The notes beneath the pieces were generated by a model. It worked only from the letters and a program-made list of their open reading frames with translations. It did not search any database and was not told the origin of the DNA. Both the position numbers and the translations under genes were made by a program. A stretch of 52,573 nucleotides of DNA from Cyclobacteriaceae bacterium (GTDB lineage Bacteria > Bacteroidota > Bacteroidia > Cytophagales > Cyclobacteriaceae), in assembly GCA_027533395.1 (NCBI GenBank), contig JAPZUF010000026.1:1-52573 (forward strand). Reading direction: 5' to 3'. How positions within the stretch are numbered: position 1 is the stretch's first letter; each line of letters begins with the position of its first letter. Positions 7,803-18,820 of this stretch are shown here, in pieces.

Positions 7803-10760
7803 TCAAAAATCACTTCTGTCAGTATCGACTATGTTTAAGGCAGCGTTTACTTTGTTGTAAGCGTCTTCAACTTGTTTGCCTAATTCTTTTTCACCATTAG
7901 CATAGAGAACGCGTTGTAATTCTCCTAACACCATGTAACTAATTTGAAATTCGCGATTAATCTCTTGTTTATTGGCTAAGTACAAGGCAGTTTCTCCCGC
8001 GCGTGGTGCCATAATTTTTACAACTTCTATGGCTTTTTCTTTTTCGCCTAATTCAAATAGTGTAGCCACCATTCGTGCATTGTAATGATCGTAAGGAACA
8101 GTTACATCAGGCATTTTACTAAACATTTCTAGCACTGTTTTTCGTGCTTCTTCTGTTTTACCTTCTGCCATTTGGGCATCAATTAATGAAGTGAAACTCG
8201 CTCTATGATTCATCACAAAGTTTCTATAATCTTGGTTGTAATAACCTGAAGGATTATCTAAACCACGGAACCTGAACTTAGTCAGCATATTTTCCATACT
8301 TACTTTTGTATTGACAAGTGTAATGCGCGGATTTGGATTTTCAATCGGTAAAATGCGGTAAGCATTTCCTTCCTGAATGACATAAGGTTCTAAATCAACA
8401 TTGAATTGATCGAGCGATGTTTGATTTACATACAATGGTCTTTCCCAATTACTTGTGGCCAGTAAATCTAGTAAAGCAAGATCTTTTTTCTCTAAGCCAC
8501 CACCTTTTAGTTTTAGGCGCATCATGGGTACTAATAAGCTATCAAAGCCTTCGGGTAAAATGTTTAACTTCTTTACATGCTCTACATCAACATCCAATAA
8601 GATTTCTTTTGTAGGTACAACGTTAGCAGTTTTATAATAACGCAAGCCTTTATAATCTTTTTTAATGAGATCTAAGAACTGTCTTAAGTTCATGGAAGGA
8701 ATTCCTAAATCCTGATAAGGGAGATAATCATTCGGTCCACCTTGTCGATAGTTATCTAACGTTAAGGTATAGTTTAATGCTTTCGATTCGTAAGTCTGTC
8801 GCATTGATTGTGCGACATACCAATCTGTATTGTAATAACTTAATACAATCACGCGCATATCTGTTCTTACACCTTCTACTTCTTGGTTATACCAAAGTGG
8901 GAAAGTATCATTATCACCACCGGTAAATAACACAGCGTTTGGCGCGCACGATTGTAGATAATTGTAAGCTGAGTCTACAGAGAAATAGCGGTGGTTGCGA
9001 TTGTGATCATCATAGTTATTAGCCAACATGATACCGGGCGCAGTTAATCCAATCACAGTAGCGATAATAGCAGCTAACTTTTTATTCTTGATAAAACTTT
9101 CGAAAGTTTTAGCTAAACCAATAACAGCTAAACCAATCCAGAAACAATAAGCGTAATAAGAACCAGCATAAATATAATCACGCTCTCGCGGTTCGCTTGG
9201 TGGTCCATTTAAGTAAACCACTAAGGCTACACCAAGTAATAAAAACAAAAGGCTGACAACCCCCATGTTTTTCTGGTCATACACAAATTGATAAAACATA
9301 CCCACTAATCCCAACACAAATGGAATCATGAATAGATTGTTTCTTCCTTTATTGTCGAGAATGCTCGAGGGTAAATCTTTTTCAAACCATGCTTTTGGAC
9401 CGAGCCAATCTGCTCCTTGAATATCACTTTCTCTTCCTGCAAAATTCCACATGAAGTAACGCATGTACATCCAACTGATTTGATGCTTAAATAAAAAGTG
9501 GAGGTTATCGCTGAAGGTTGGTTTTTGATTGGGTTTCAAGCCCAAAATTTCTTCATATTCATTTTTCGATTCGGCAATCCAAATACGTGGGAGAATAGTT
9601 ATGCGAGTTGGGTCATATTTGTAAGACATCTTTCTATCTACTAAATCGTATCTGTCTTTTCCTTTTTTGTAAATAGGATCACCTTCAACCATATCTACTG
9701 GTTGCGCATCATAGTAAGGACCGGAGAAAAGCGGTCTGCTTCCATATTGTTCTCTTTTCAAGTAACTCACAAAACTAATTGGGTCGCTCGGGTCGTTTTG
9801 GTTGATGGGAGGATTGTAGTTGGCGCGCACCACAACCAAAGTATAGCAACTATAACCTATTAAAATAAAAGCGAAAGCCAATAAGAAAGTGTTACCAATG
9901 ATGTAACCTTTTTGGTGTGTGAGATAAATGCCATACACCAAGCCACCTACCAATAATAAAATAAAAAAGATGATACCAGAGTTGAAAGGTAAACGTAAAC
10001 TGTTAACAAAGAAAATTTCCATGTAACCAGCAAAAGATGGTAAGCCTGGAATAACAATATCGTTAATAAAATAAATTAACAGTAAGCTAACAAACATAGT
10101 AATAAGAATACCTGTTAACGTTGGCTTATACTTTTTGAAATAATAAATTAAAGAAAGAGCCGGGATGGTAACAAGGTTTAACAAGTGTACACCAATGGAT
10201 AAACCCATCATGTAAAATATTAAAATCAACCAGCGATTGGCACGTGATTCATCTTCAATTACATCCCATTTTAACATGGCCCATACAACCCAAGCTGTAA
10301 AGAAAGAAGACATGGCATATACTTCGGCCTCTACTGCTGAAAACCAAAATGTATCAGAAAAAGTATAAGCAAGTGATCCCACTAAACCTGCGCCCATTAA
10401 TAACCAAGTATGTGAATCTGTAATTTCACTCTCTTTATGGATGTTTAATAGTTTTCTACCAAACAAAACAACTGACCAAAACAAAAACAAAATAGTAAAG
10501 GCACTGGCCAGCACACTGGCAAAATTTATCCAGTAAGCAACTTGGGTAACATCACCCATGGCCAAAAAAGAAAACAATCTACCGATTAATAAAAAAAGTG
10601 GAGCACCAGGCGGATGTGGAACTTCTAGTTTATATGAAACAGCAATAAATTCACCGCAGTCCCAATAGCTGGCAGTTTGCTCCATGGTGAGCCAATAGGT
10701 AATCAATGCAATGGTGAATACAAACCATCCGGTTATGTTGTTGATTTTCTGAAATTTCAT
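7803..10760 (-). CDS. DUF2723 family multi-pass membrane protein (GT-C-like)
   Basis: From the ATG at 10760 the product has 985 residues; another ATG 15 bp upstream is possible. The first 75 residues carry the family hallmark (T-SYWDCGEFIAVSYKLEVPH, then PPGAPLFLLIGR). About a dozen transmembrane spans follow up to about residue 580, then a large soluble region. The C-terminus has a TPR-like helical pair (EGKTEEARKTVLEMF and LGEKEKAIEVVKIM). DUF2723 proteins resemble GT-C O-mannosyltransferases that use polyprenyl-phosphate sugars, and are thought to glycosylate exported proteins or lipids. The first-loop acidic residues in DCGEF fit a GT-C active site. Substrate unknown. The gene is monocistronic, with a terminator at 7751-7781. 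Confidence 0.85.
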   Translation of the reverse strand: MKFQKINNITGWFVFTIALITYWLTMEQTASYWDCGEFIAVSYKLEVPHPPGAPLFLLIGRLFSFLAMGDVTQVAYWINFASVLASAFTILFLFWSVVLFGRKLLNIHKESEITDSHTWLLMGAGLVGSLAYTFSDTFWFSAVEAEVYAMSSFFTAWVVWAMLKWDVIEDESRANRWLILIFYMMGLSIGVHLLNLVTIPALSLIYYFKKYKPTLTGILITMFVSLLLIYFINDIVIPGLPSFAGYMEIFFVNSLRLPFNSGIIFFILLLVGGLVYGIYLTHQKGYIIGNTFLLAFAFILIGYSCYTLVVVRANYNPPINQNDPSDPISFVSYLKREQYGSRPLFSGPYYDAQPVDMVEGDPIYKKGKDRYDLVDRKMSYKYDPTRITILPRIWIAESKNEYEEILGLKPNQKPTFSDNLHFLFKHQISWMYMRYFMWNFAGRESDIQGADWLGPKAWFEKDLPSSILDNKGRNNLFMIPFVLGLVGMFYQFVYDQKNMGVVSLLFLLLGVALVVYLNGPPSEPRERDYIYAGSYYAYCFWIGLAVIGLAKTFESFIKNKKLAAIIATVIGLTAPGIMLANNYDDHNRNHRYFSVDSAYNYLQSCAPNAVLFTGGDNDTFPLWYNQEVEGVRTDMRVIVLSYYNTDWYVAQSMRQTYESKALNYTLTLDNYRQGGPNDYLPYQDLGIPSMNLRQFLDLIKKDYKGLRYYKTANVVPTKEILLDVDVEHVKKLNILPEGFDSLLVPMMRLKLKGGGLEKKDLALLDLLATSNWERPLYVNQTSLDQFNVDLEPYVIQEGNAYRILPIENPNPRITLVNTKVSMENMLTKFRFRGLDNPSGYYNQDYRNFVMNHRASFTSLIDAQMAEGKTEEARKTVLEMFSKMPDVTVPYDHYNARMVATLFELGEKEKAIEVVKIMAPRAGETALYLANKQEINREFQISYMVLGELQRVLYANGEKELGKQVEDAYNKVNAALNIVDTDRSDF

Positions 10761-10841
10761 GAGCTTGTAATGCAATATAAACGCGCCAAGTTAGGGATTT
10801 TTGATGGAAACCTTGATGTATTTTTCCCTTCGTAAAAAATA

Positions 10842-11972
10842 TTATTCTCCTAATGGAGCATGATAATGAAAGTTGTGATTAGGGATTTTATCCGGATGTG
10901 CAATTTTAATAAGATCAGCTAAAATGAAATCCGGTCGCAAATAACCTTCTTCTAAATAAAAGGAACCTCCTTTTTCCCCCAACTTTGCATTATAGTGAAA
11001 TACGTTTTTTAATTGAAATGCTTTAAACAAAGGATAGCGCTTATCTGCATTTTTTAAAGATGAAAAATCAGTAAAAGATGCGGTACCTATCCAGAAATCA
11101 GCTGTACCGGCTTTAGTTAAAACAGTTTCGAAAGGTAGTTGCAAGAAAGAAGTGGAGGCATCATCTTTCCATATATAATCCATGCCCGCATCCTGAAACA
11201 AAATAGCAGCATAATTTTGGCCACCGGGCAGAAACCAACTATCTCCATATAGCACACCGCTAAAAACAGTTGGTTGATAAGAAACTGGATCAGTTAAATT
11301 TTTTAATTGCAGATATTGATTTTCGATGGCAGAAAAAATTGAATCTGCTTTTGCTTTTTTATCAAATAAAATCCCTGTAAGTTTTATCCATTCAGCTCGA
11401 CCTAGCGGATGTTGTTCTAAAAAATCAGTATTGAAAATTACAGGTATTTTAAATTGATTAAGTAAGCGATAAGAGTTTGCTTCTTCCTGCATAGTGTAAG
11501 TCATCATTACATGAGGTTGCAAAGCAATTATTTTTTCGATGTTTACATCTGCTTCCTGTCCCACATCTTCCACCAGTCCTTGGTTGATTCTCTTTCTCAC
11601 TTGCTCAGAACTTATGTAGTCTGGTGTTGGAAAGCCAACTAATGCATTTGTTTCATTTAAATAAACAAGATGTGGAATGTGTGTGGTAGAACTACAAACA
11701 ATTTTTTGAATAGGAATTTGAATAAAAGTTACGCTATCAGGCCTAGGTTGAGATGGTAATTTTGAGGCAAGCCAATAAAGTTTTCCAAACCGAGAATTTG
11801 AATTTTTTTCTTTGATATATACAGCAGTATAATCTACATATTGTTTGATTTCAAAACCTTTGGCATACCGAACTTCATTGGATTGCGTTGGATTTTGTTC
11901 AATTTTTTTTTGCTCTGTTCTTGAACATGCAAAACATACAATCAAAAGAATAAACAAAAGTAAACGCATCAT
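10842..11972 (-). CDS. btuF: Cobalamin-binding ABC-transporter lipoprotein, BtuF-like
   Basis: The 376-residue product has a lipobox (LLIVCFAC) and a periplasmic-binding-protein fold of the Fe3+/B12 class. Visible parts are the IVCSSTTHIPHLVYL first-lobe motif, the DVNIEKIIALQPHVMMTY segment, and the long linker helix around the LTGILFDKKAKADSIF segment. It would hand B12 from the periplasm to a BtuCD permease, but no btuC or btuD is in the window. The B12 assignment rests on the divergent cobalamin riboswitch operon 80 bp away; by sequence alone it could bind a siderophore. The start could also be the second ATG at 11969. Confidence 0.75.
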   Translation of the reverse strand: MMRLLLFILLIVCFACSRTEQKKIEQNPTQSNEVRYAKGFEIKQYVDYTAVYIKEKNSNSRFGKLYWLASKLPSQPRPDSVTFIQIPIQKIVCSSTTHIPHLVYLNETNALVGFPTPDYISSEQVRKRINQGLVEDVGQEADVNIEKIIALQPHVMMTYTMQEEANSYRLLNQFKIPVIFNTDFLEQHPLGRAEWIKLTGILFDKKAKADSIFSAIENQYLQLKNLTDPVSYQPTVFSGVLYGDSWFLPGGQNYAAILFQDAGMDYIWKDDASTSFLQLPFETVLTKAGTADFWIGTASFTDFSSLKNADKRYPLFKAFQLKNVFHYNAKLGEKGGSFYLEEGYLRPDFILADLIKIAHPDKIPNHNFHYHAPLGE

Positions 11973-12014
11973 AAACTTTAAAATGGAATCGAAAATAAAG
12001 TATTTACGGCAACA

Positions 12015-12044
12015 TTTGCACTTTCAGTAATTTAATTACTTTTG
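12015..12044 (+). promoter_or_regulatory. Promoter of the B12 uptake operon
   Basis: TTTG at 12015-12018 and TACTTTTG at 12037-12044 are separated by 18 nt. This matches the Bacteroidota consensus (TTTG - about 19 - TAnnTTTG). The predicted transcription start, about 12050, coincides with the 5' edge of the cobalamin riboswitch. Confidence 0.7.
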
Positions 12045-12049
12045 TATCG

Positions 12050-12216
12050 ATTAACGGTTCTTCATCCCTAACGGGCGCTGAAGATTAAAAGGGAATTTCG
12101 TGTAAAACGAAGGCTGTCCCCGCAACTGTGATCCGGAATAACAACTGACTGCCATCTTATGCCACTGCCAAAAGCGGGAAGGCGCAGCCAGCCGGAAAGC
12201 CAGGAGACCTGCCGCA
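12050..12216 (+). promoter_or_regulatory. Cobalamin riboswitch
   Basis: The conserved cobalamin aptamer blocks occur in order. AAAAGGGAA is at about 12087-12095. GGCTGTCCCCGCAACTGTGA is at about 12112-12131. GCCACTG follows at about 12161, and the B12 box GCCAGGAGACCTGCC is at 12199-12213. Binding of adenosyl- or other cobalamin should shut off the downstream receptor operon. The 100 nt between aptamer and btuB hold a small hairpin (CTTTC-GGGT-GAAAG, about 12236-12249) and a T-run before the ATG. I cannot decide whether control is by termination or at translation. Confidence 0.95.
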
Positions 12217-12319
12217 AATCGCAAATTAATTTTGACTTTCGGGTGAAAGGTCGGAATAGTTCGGAGGCTATTGCGCTTTCTTGCATTTCGGTTTGATCCT
12301 GTCGCAAACTTTTTTGTTT

Positions 12320-14176
12320 ATGCGATTGGTAACATGTTTTGCACTATGGCTGCTAAACCATTTTGTGTTTGGCCAAAGCGATAGTGTGATTTATTTGAAA
12401 GAGCTTCGAGTAGAAGCATTGGCTGAGAAAAACTTCTTGCCTGGTTCTGGTATGCATATACTTGAACGTGGTTTGCACGAAATTTATCAGAATAAACATG
12501 TAGGAGATGTTTTACAACTACAAGCCCCCGTCTATTTCAGAAATTATGGAAGCAACATGATTTCAGGAATCATCGTTCGAAGCACCGGGCCACAACACAC
12601 TACCGTAAATTGGAAAGGTTTAAGTTTGAATCATTTTGCATTAGGTCAATCTGATTTTTCTTTGTTGCCCACTATTTTATTCGATTCAATTTTTCTTCAT
12701 GCCGGTGGGAGCAGCGCGCGTTACGGAAGTGGTGCCATTGGCGGAAGTTTACAATTGACCAATCAACCTTCCCCTTTTAATAGTATAAAGTTAAATGTTG
12801 AACAAGGTAGTTTTGGTAAGTCGGCACAAGGTATTAAACTAAATTTTGCAAAAAGAAATTTCAGGACTTTGATACAATTGTATAGACAAGAAGCTGAAAA
12901 TGATTTTCCAATTTTAAAAACAAATGAAAGGCAACAACAGGCTAATTATCGTTTCAGCGGATTTCAATTTAATCCTGAATATGTGTTAAACAAAGCTATC
13001 ACCTTTGGTTTAGCAACATGGTATCACTATGCAGATAGAAATGTGCAACCCGCTATAGGCATTGTTAATAGTAACAACAACCAGCAAGATGTTTTAACCC
13101 GCTCCTTATTATACGTTAAGGTCGATAAAGAAAATTTTTCATTTCGACAGAATTTTGGACGAACAACGGATCTTATCAATTACAATGGCTCGAAAAGCAC
13201 GGTAACCAGAAATACCTGGCAATCCGAATTTCAGTATCGTTTCAATTCATTTATCAAATTAGATATTGGTACAGAGTGGCAACAGGCTAAAGTAAGTGGG
13301 TCGGGTTATCCAAACGGTTTAGTGGATGAGTGGCGTGCAGATGTATTTGCTTCAGCACAATTTCAGAAAAGGCAAACAGAAGTTTTATTGAATATTCGAA
13401 AACCTTTCATCGAAAATTTAGAAACACCTTTTATTTTACAAACTAGTGTAGAGCAAACATTGCTATCTAACAATAAAGTGATAGTGAAAGGCATTGCAGC
13501 TACATCATTTAATTATCGTGCGCCAACACTTAATGATAGATATTGGATCAACAGCGGCAACATCAATCTTAACCCCGAATACAGTAAAAATGCAGAGGCA
13601 GGATTGAGTTTTTTGCATCAAACCCTCAGTATCAAATCTTCCTTTTTCTATAATCTGATTGATAATTGGATACAATGGAAACCAGTAGATCAAAGTGGTT
13701 TATTTAAACCACAAAATGTACAGCAAGTGCGTATAAGTGGCATTGAAACTAAATTTCATTTTCATACAACAGTAAATAACTGTCGTATTGATGCTTTGCT
13801 TAATTACCAATGGGCAAAGAATATTGTAACCAAAACCAGTATAGTTAACGAATCAGTAAAAGGTAAAACATTAATTTATACACCTGAACATATAGCTTCA
13901 GGTTATTTACGTGTAAGTTATAAAAAATTTCATTCTCAGCTGGCACTGCAAAGTGCCAGCCAACGATTTACTGAAGAGCTAAACAATAGTGTATATGCAT
14001 TGCCAATGTACGGGTTAATGGATTTTACTATTGGAAGACAGCTTCAATATGAGCAACACAAAGTTTCCATCAACCTCTCTGCTTTTAATATAACCAATCA
14101 GTCTTATCAATTGTATGCGGGCTTTGCTCAACCTGGTCGAAACTATGCACTTCAAATTCAGTACCAACTTAAATAA
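12320..14176 (+). CDS. btuB: TonB-dependent outer-membrane cobalamin receptor, BtuB-like
   Basis: The 618-residue product starts at the ATG at 12320, which places a signal peptide (MRLVTCFALWLLNHFVFGQS) at the front; an ATG 39 bp upstream would spoil it. The plug domain spans about residues 45-160, with GGSSARYGSGAIGGSLQL in its last strands. The rest alternates aromatic and polar residues as in a 22-stranded barrel. The length is close to E. coli BtuB. It lacks the N-terminal carboxypeptidase-like domain of SusC receptors. The cobalamin riboswitch directly upstream gives the substrate. The BtuG-like gene follows after 5 bp, and in Bacteroides such proteins cap the receptor. Confidence 0.88.
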   Translation: MRLVTCFALWLLNHFVFGQSDSVIYLKELRVEALAEKNFLPGSGMHILERGLHEIYQNKHVGDVLQLQAPVYFRNYGSNMISGIIVRSTGPQHTTVNWKGLSLNHFALGQSDFSLLPTILFDSIFLHAGGSSARYGSGAIGGSLQLTNQPSPFNSIKLNVEQGSFGKSAQGIKLNFAKRNFRTLIQLYRQEAENDFPILKTNERQQQANYRFSGFQFNPEYVLNKAITFGLATWYHYADRNVQPAIGIVNSNNNQQDVLTRSLLYVKVDKENFSFRQNFGRTTDLINYNGSKSTVTRNTWQSEFQYRFNSFIKLDIGTEWQQAKVSGSGYPNGLVDEWRADVFASAQFQKRQTEVLLNIRKPFIENLETPFILQTSVEQTLLSNNKVIVKGIAATSFNYRAPTLNDRYWINSGNINLNPEYSKNAEAGLSFLHQTLSIKSSFFYNLIDNWIQWKPVDQSGLFKPQNVQQVRISGIETKFHFHTTVNNCRIDALLNYQWAKNIVTKTSIVNESVKGKTLIYTPEHIASGYLRVSYKKFHSQLALQSASQRFTEELNNSVYALPMYGLMDFTIGRQLQYEQHKVSINLSAFNITNQSYQLYAGFAQPGRNYALQIQYQLK

Positions 14177-14181
14177 ATTAT

Positions 14182-15404
<1,223 letters not shown>

Positions 15405-15407
15405 ACT

Positions 15408-16400
15408 TTATCTTTTATTCAAAAATAATAGAAACAATTCAGTGGCGGCTGCAATGGGATTAATCTCATGAGCCGCCACTAATTTTTTTAAATCCATTTC
15501 TTTTAATTTTAAGTTAGCATCATTGGCAATTTTATTTTCAATCAAGAATTGAAAATATTCTTGCATCCAAGCGATTTGCTGTTGCTGTCGGTTGTGTTCA
15601 AAATAACCATTAATCGTTTGTTGATTTTTAAAAGTGGAAAGCATCTCCCACACATCTTGTAAACCTTTTTTTGTAACAGCAGAAGTTTGAATTACTTTCG
15701 GAATCCAATCGTTGGCTAGTGCTGGAAATAAATGCAAGGCATGTTGTAAATCAGCCTGCGCTTTGTTGGCTTTGGTTTCGTTGTCATTGTCGGCTTTGGT
15801 TACAACAAAACCATCGGCCATTTCCATAATACCTTTCTTAATGCCTTGTAAATCGTCTCCGGCACCGGGTAAAATCAACAGCATAAAAAAATCAACCATG
15901 CTTTTAACCAACGTTTCGGATTGCCCAATACCAACCGTTTCAACAATCACAAAATCGAAACCAGCAGCTTCGCACAATAAAATGGCTTCACGTGTTTTAT
16001 GTGCAACTCCTCCTAATTTATTGCCAGAGGCAGATGGTCTGATAAAAGCAGATTTGTTTTTAGAAAGTGTTTCCATTCTTGTTTTATCCCCTAGAATACT
16101 TCCCTTTGTTATTTGACTGCTCGGATCGATGGTTAACACTGCTACACGATGGCCGGCATCGATAATGGTTTGCCCAAAGGCTTCGATGAAAGAACTTTTA
16201 CCAACTCCCGGAACACCTGTGATGCCAAGCCTGAAAGAAGACTTAATGTATGGCAATAGTTTTGTAAGCAGCTCGCTGCTTAATGCTTGGTCTTCTGGCA
16301 AATTACTTTCAGCTAAACTGATGGCTTGCGCCAATACAATTCTGTTTTGATCAAGAATTCCATCGTAATAGTAAGCCAGTGGAAAGACTTTTTTAGACAT
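15408..16400 (-). CDS. meaB: Methylmalonyl-CoA mutase-associated GTPase MeaB
   Basis: The 330-residue product has the usual length for MeaB/ArgK-type G proteins. The P-loop is GVPGVGKS (62-69). It is followed by VLTIDPSS with the Asp of the metal site, the ILGDKTRM segment, FVIVETVGIGQSE (switch/G3 region), VVTKADNDN (the NKxD-like base-specificity motif) and an HEINPIAAATELF helix near the C-terminus. MeaB loads and protects adenosylcobalamin in methylmalonyl-CoA mutase, using GTP. The mutase genes are not in the window. Its place beside the B12 uptake operon links cofactor import to its use. Confidence 0.93.
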   Translation of the reverse strand: MSKKVFPLAYYYDGILDQNRIVLAQAISLAESNLPEDQALSSELLTKLLPYIKSSFRLGITGVPGVGKSSFIEAFGQTIIDAGHRVAVLTIDPSSQITKGSILGDKTRMETLSKNKSAFIRPSASGNKLGGVAHKTREAILLCEAAGFDFVIVETVGIGQSETLVKSMVDFFMLLILPGAGDDLQGIKKGIMEMADGFVVTKADNDNETKANKAQADLQHALHLFPALANDWIPKVIQTSAVTKKGLQDVWEMLSTFKNQQTINGYFEHNRQQQQIAWMQEYFQFLIENKIANDANLKLKEMDLKKLVAAHEINPIAAATELFLLFLNKR

Positions 16401-16445
16401 CTACCTAATGATAAATTTTCTAAATTTACTTCTTATCCTAAGCTT

Positions 16446-17753
16446 ATGAAAAAATTGTGGTTACAAAGCCTCATCATTTCAGTTTTTGTATTCATTCTAC
16501 TTTGGGGTGTAAGCAAATTAACCGATTTAAAACTTCTTAATGCATTCGATCCTATTTCGCAAGCAATGGCCGATTTTGAATTAACTGATTACGCCTTCTC
16601 TAATTTAAGACCCGATCCATTGGTTGATGAGAGAATTGTATTAGTAAACTTTGGTGAATTGCCCCGCGGTGCGGTGGCTCAATTGGTTCAAAAAATTGCT
16701 TCCTACAAACCACGTGTTATTGGTATCGATGCTCTATACAATTGCGAAGGCGGCTTAAGAGACACATTAAATTGTCCGCAGCTATTGGATACTTTAGGTA
16801 ACATGATGTTGAGTTTCGCTTTTCAAGATGCAGGTAACATTGTTTTAGGCGAAAAACTCATGCAAACTGATTCTCTTTCACAATTTGATACCAATGATTC
16901 TGATTCATTAGAAGTACCGGATGAGCTATTTAGACAGCACGCCAAATTAGGCTATGTAACTTTACCTACGAATGCTACTTATCAGGAAGATGTTAAAATT
17001 TCGAGAACAATTTGGCCTAAAAAACAAGTTGGAAATAAAACAGAATTAGCTTTCTCTACTCAAATAGCCATGCAATATGATTCCACAAAAGCCATGATTT
17101 ATTTGAACAGAGAGGTTGAGGAAGAAATCATCAACTTCAGAGGAAACATTGAAGTAATGCAATTGCGTGTACACAGTTTAAAAAGTGATGAAACATCAAC
17201 CACTAATTTTGCTACCATGTTTAGTGTGATTGATTACGAAGATGTGTTCGCAGAAAACCACGACCCTGCGTTATTTAAAGATAAAATTGTGATGATTGGC
17301 TTTCTTGGTAAATACTTAGGAGCACCGTCTTGGGAAGATAAATTTTTCACGCCACTTAACAAGAAAATAGGAGGAAGGGCTAACCCTGATATGTTTGGGT
17401 TGGTTGTTCACGCCAACGTGGTTGCTATGATTTTGAACGGAGATTTTGTAAACGAATTGGCAGAATGGCAAAAGTACCTGATTGCTTTCATAGTTTGTTT
17501 CTTAACAGTTGCGCTCTTTATTACAATTGATACCAAACTACCCATTTGGTTCGATGCTTTTTCTGTTATCATTCAGATATTGCAATTGTTAGTTATTTCA
17601 GGATTTATGGTTTGGGCTTTTGCTCAATTTAACTTCAAACTCGATTTAAGTATAGCCTTAGGTGTGGCAGCTTTGGTGGGTCCGGCATACGATATCTATA
17701 AATCTATCGAAAATCAAATAATCGATTATCGGGAGAATAATAGTTCATCCTGA
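16446..17753 (+). CDS. CHASE2-domain membrane sensor without output domain
   Basis: From the ATG at 16446 the product has 435 residues. The frame extends upstream over the divergent meaB start, but that extension has no support. One N-terminal transmembrane helix (about 5-22) leads into a periplasmic CHASE2 domain. The markers are DERIVLVNFGELPRG, YKPRVIGIDALYN, FKDKIVMIGFLG and the GLVVHANVVAMIL end. Three C-terminal transmembrane helices follow (about 330-415) and then a short charged tail. CHASE2 usually carries a kinase, cyclase or phosphatase after these helices; here there is none. The next gene encodes a FecR-like exported protein, so the two may act together. Confidence 0.85.
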   Translation: MKKLWLQSLIISVFVFILLWGVSKLTDLKLLNAFDPISQAMADFELTDYAFSNLRPDPLVDERIVLVNFGELPRGAVAQLVQKIASYKPRVIGIDALYNCEGGLRDTLNCPQLLDTLGNMMLSFAFQDAGNIVLGEKLMQTDSLSQFDTNDSDSLEVPDELFRQHAKLGYVTLPTNATYQEDVKISRTIWPKKQVGNKTELAFSTQIAMQYDSTKAMIYLNREVEEEIINFRGNIEVMQLRVHSLKSDETSTTNFATMFSVIDYEDVFAENHDPALFKDKIVMIGFLGKYLGAPSWEDKFFTPLNKKIGGRANPDMFGLVVHANVVAMILNGDFVNELAEWQKYLIAFIVCFLTVALFITIDTKLPIWFDAFSVIIQILQLLVISGFMVWAFAQFNFKLDLSIALGVAALVGPAYDIYKSIENQIIDYRENNSSS

Positions 17754-17854
17754 TGGATTACCTATCTTTAAATAGCGTATTAAACATGAAACTATTCGGA
17801 ATTATCGGCTAAATTGGCATGATTTTTCCGGCTAAAAACCAAAACAAAAAAGAC

Positions 17855-18763
17855 ATGCGTAAAATTACATTGGCTTTAACATTAGTACTGGCAACGCTAA
17901 CCCTCGGATTCAGCCAGAATTATACTTTTAGAGTGTTAGCCACAAAAGGCGTAAACGAAGTGAAAACAGGAGGCGTTTGGCAACCTGTGAAAACTGGCGC
18001 AACCTTACAGGAAGCAGATGAAATTAAAGTTTCTGAAAATGCTTATTTAGGTTTAGTTCACAAATCAGGTAAACCTATCGAAATTAAAAAAGCAGGACCT
18101 TATCAAATTTCAGAATTAGCAAAATCAGTAAATACAGAATCATCTGTGCTAAACAAATACACAGATTTTATTTTGAGCAGCAATTCTGCCGAAGCTAAAA
18201 AGAACAGGTTAAGCGCAACTGGAGCCGTACATAGAGGAGAAGCAGACGCGATTAATTTACTTTTACCCGACAATCAATTCTCTGGATTTTTTGGCAACAA
18301 GGTAATCCTTACATGGGATGCTAAAGTAAGTGGTCCGTTTGTGGTAGAATTACAAGATATGTTTGAAGATGTATTAGCAAAATATGAAACACCTAATAAC
18401 AGCTACACTTTAGATTTATCAGATCCTAAATTAGCCGGTCGCGATTTAAACGCTATCATGGTTTTAATCACTCAAAAAGAGTCTGCCAAAAACAGAAGCT
18501 CTGTAAAAATTTTAAAACGCTTATCAGCTGAAGAAGAAAAGAAAGTAAAAGCAGCATACGCTGCAGAAGTTCCTGTGCTTGATGACGGGACAGCACTTTC
18601 AAAGGTTTTGATTGCTTCGTTCTACGATGAAAAAAATCTGGTCGTTGATGCATTAACTGCCTATCAAGAAGCAGTGCAGCTTGCGCCAGATGTACAAAAC
18701 TTTAAAGATTATTTAGAAGATTTTATGGTGAGAAGAAACATCAAATCTGCTAAGCAACAATAA
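17855..18763 (+). CDS. Exported FecR-like protein
   Basis: The 302-residue product starts at ATG 17855, which gives a clean signal peptide (MRKITLALTLVLATLTLGFS, cleavage near SQN). Residues about 25-85 fit a FecR-type beta domain: KGVNEVKTGGVWQPVKTGAT, then L-EADEIKVSENAYLGLVHKSG and IEIKKAGPY. A second beta-rich part follows, then a charged helical end with a TPR-like segment (AYQEAVQLAPDVQ). CHASE2 and FecR-like domains often occur in the same operons or proteins, so it is a likely periplasmic partner of the upstream sensor. Cargo or ligand unknown. A terminator follows. Confidence 0.65.
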   Translation: MRKITLALTLVLATLTLGFSQNYTFRVLATKGVNEVKTGGVWQPVKTGATLQEADEIKVSENAYLGLVHKSGKPIEIKKAGPYQISELAKSVNTESSVLNKYTDFILSSNSAEAKKNRLSATGAVHRGEADAINLLLPDNQFSGFFGNKVILTWDAKVSGPFVVELQDMFEDVLAKYETPNNSYTLDLSDPKLAGRDLNAIMVLITQKESAKNRSSVKILKRLSAEEEKKVKAAYAAEVPVLDDGTALSKVLIASFYDEKNLVVDALTAYQEAVQLAPDVQNFKDYLEDFMVRRNIKSAKQQ

Positions 18764-18783
18764 AATTAAAATACAGCCCCCTG

Positions 18784-18806
18784 AAAGCCACCCAAAAGGT
18801 GGCTTT
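18784..18806 (+). terminator. Rho-independent terminator after the CHASE2/FecR operon
   Basis: The 9-bp perfect stem AAAGCCACC / GGTGGCTTT has a 5-nt loop and is followed by TGCTTTTT. It lies 20 bp after the FecR-like stop and just before the sucD promoter. Confidence 0.88.
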
Positions 18807-18820
18807 TGCTTTTTATTCCA

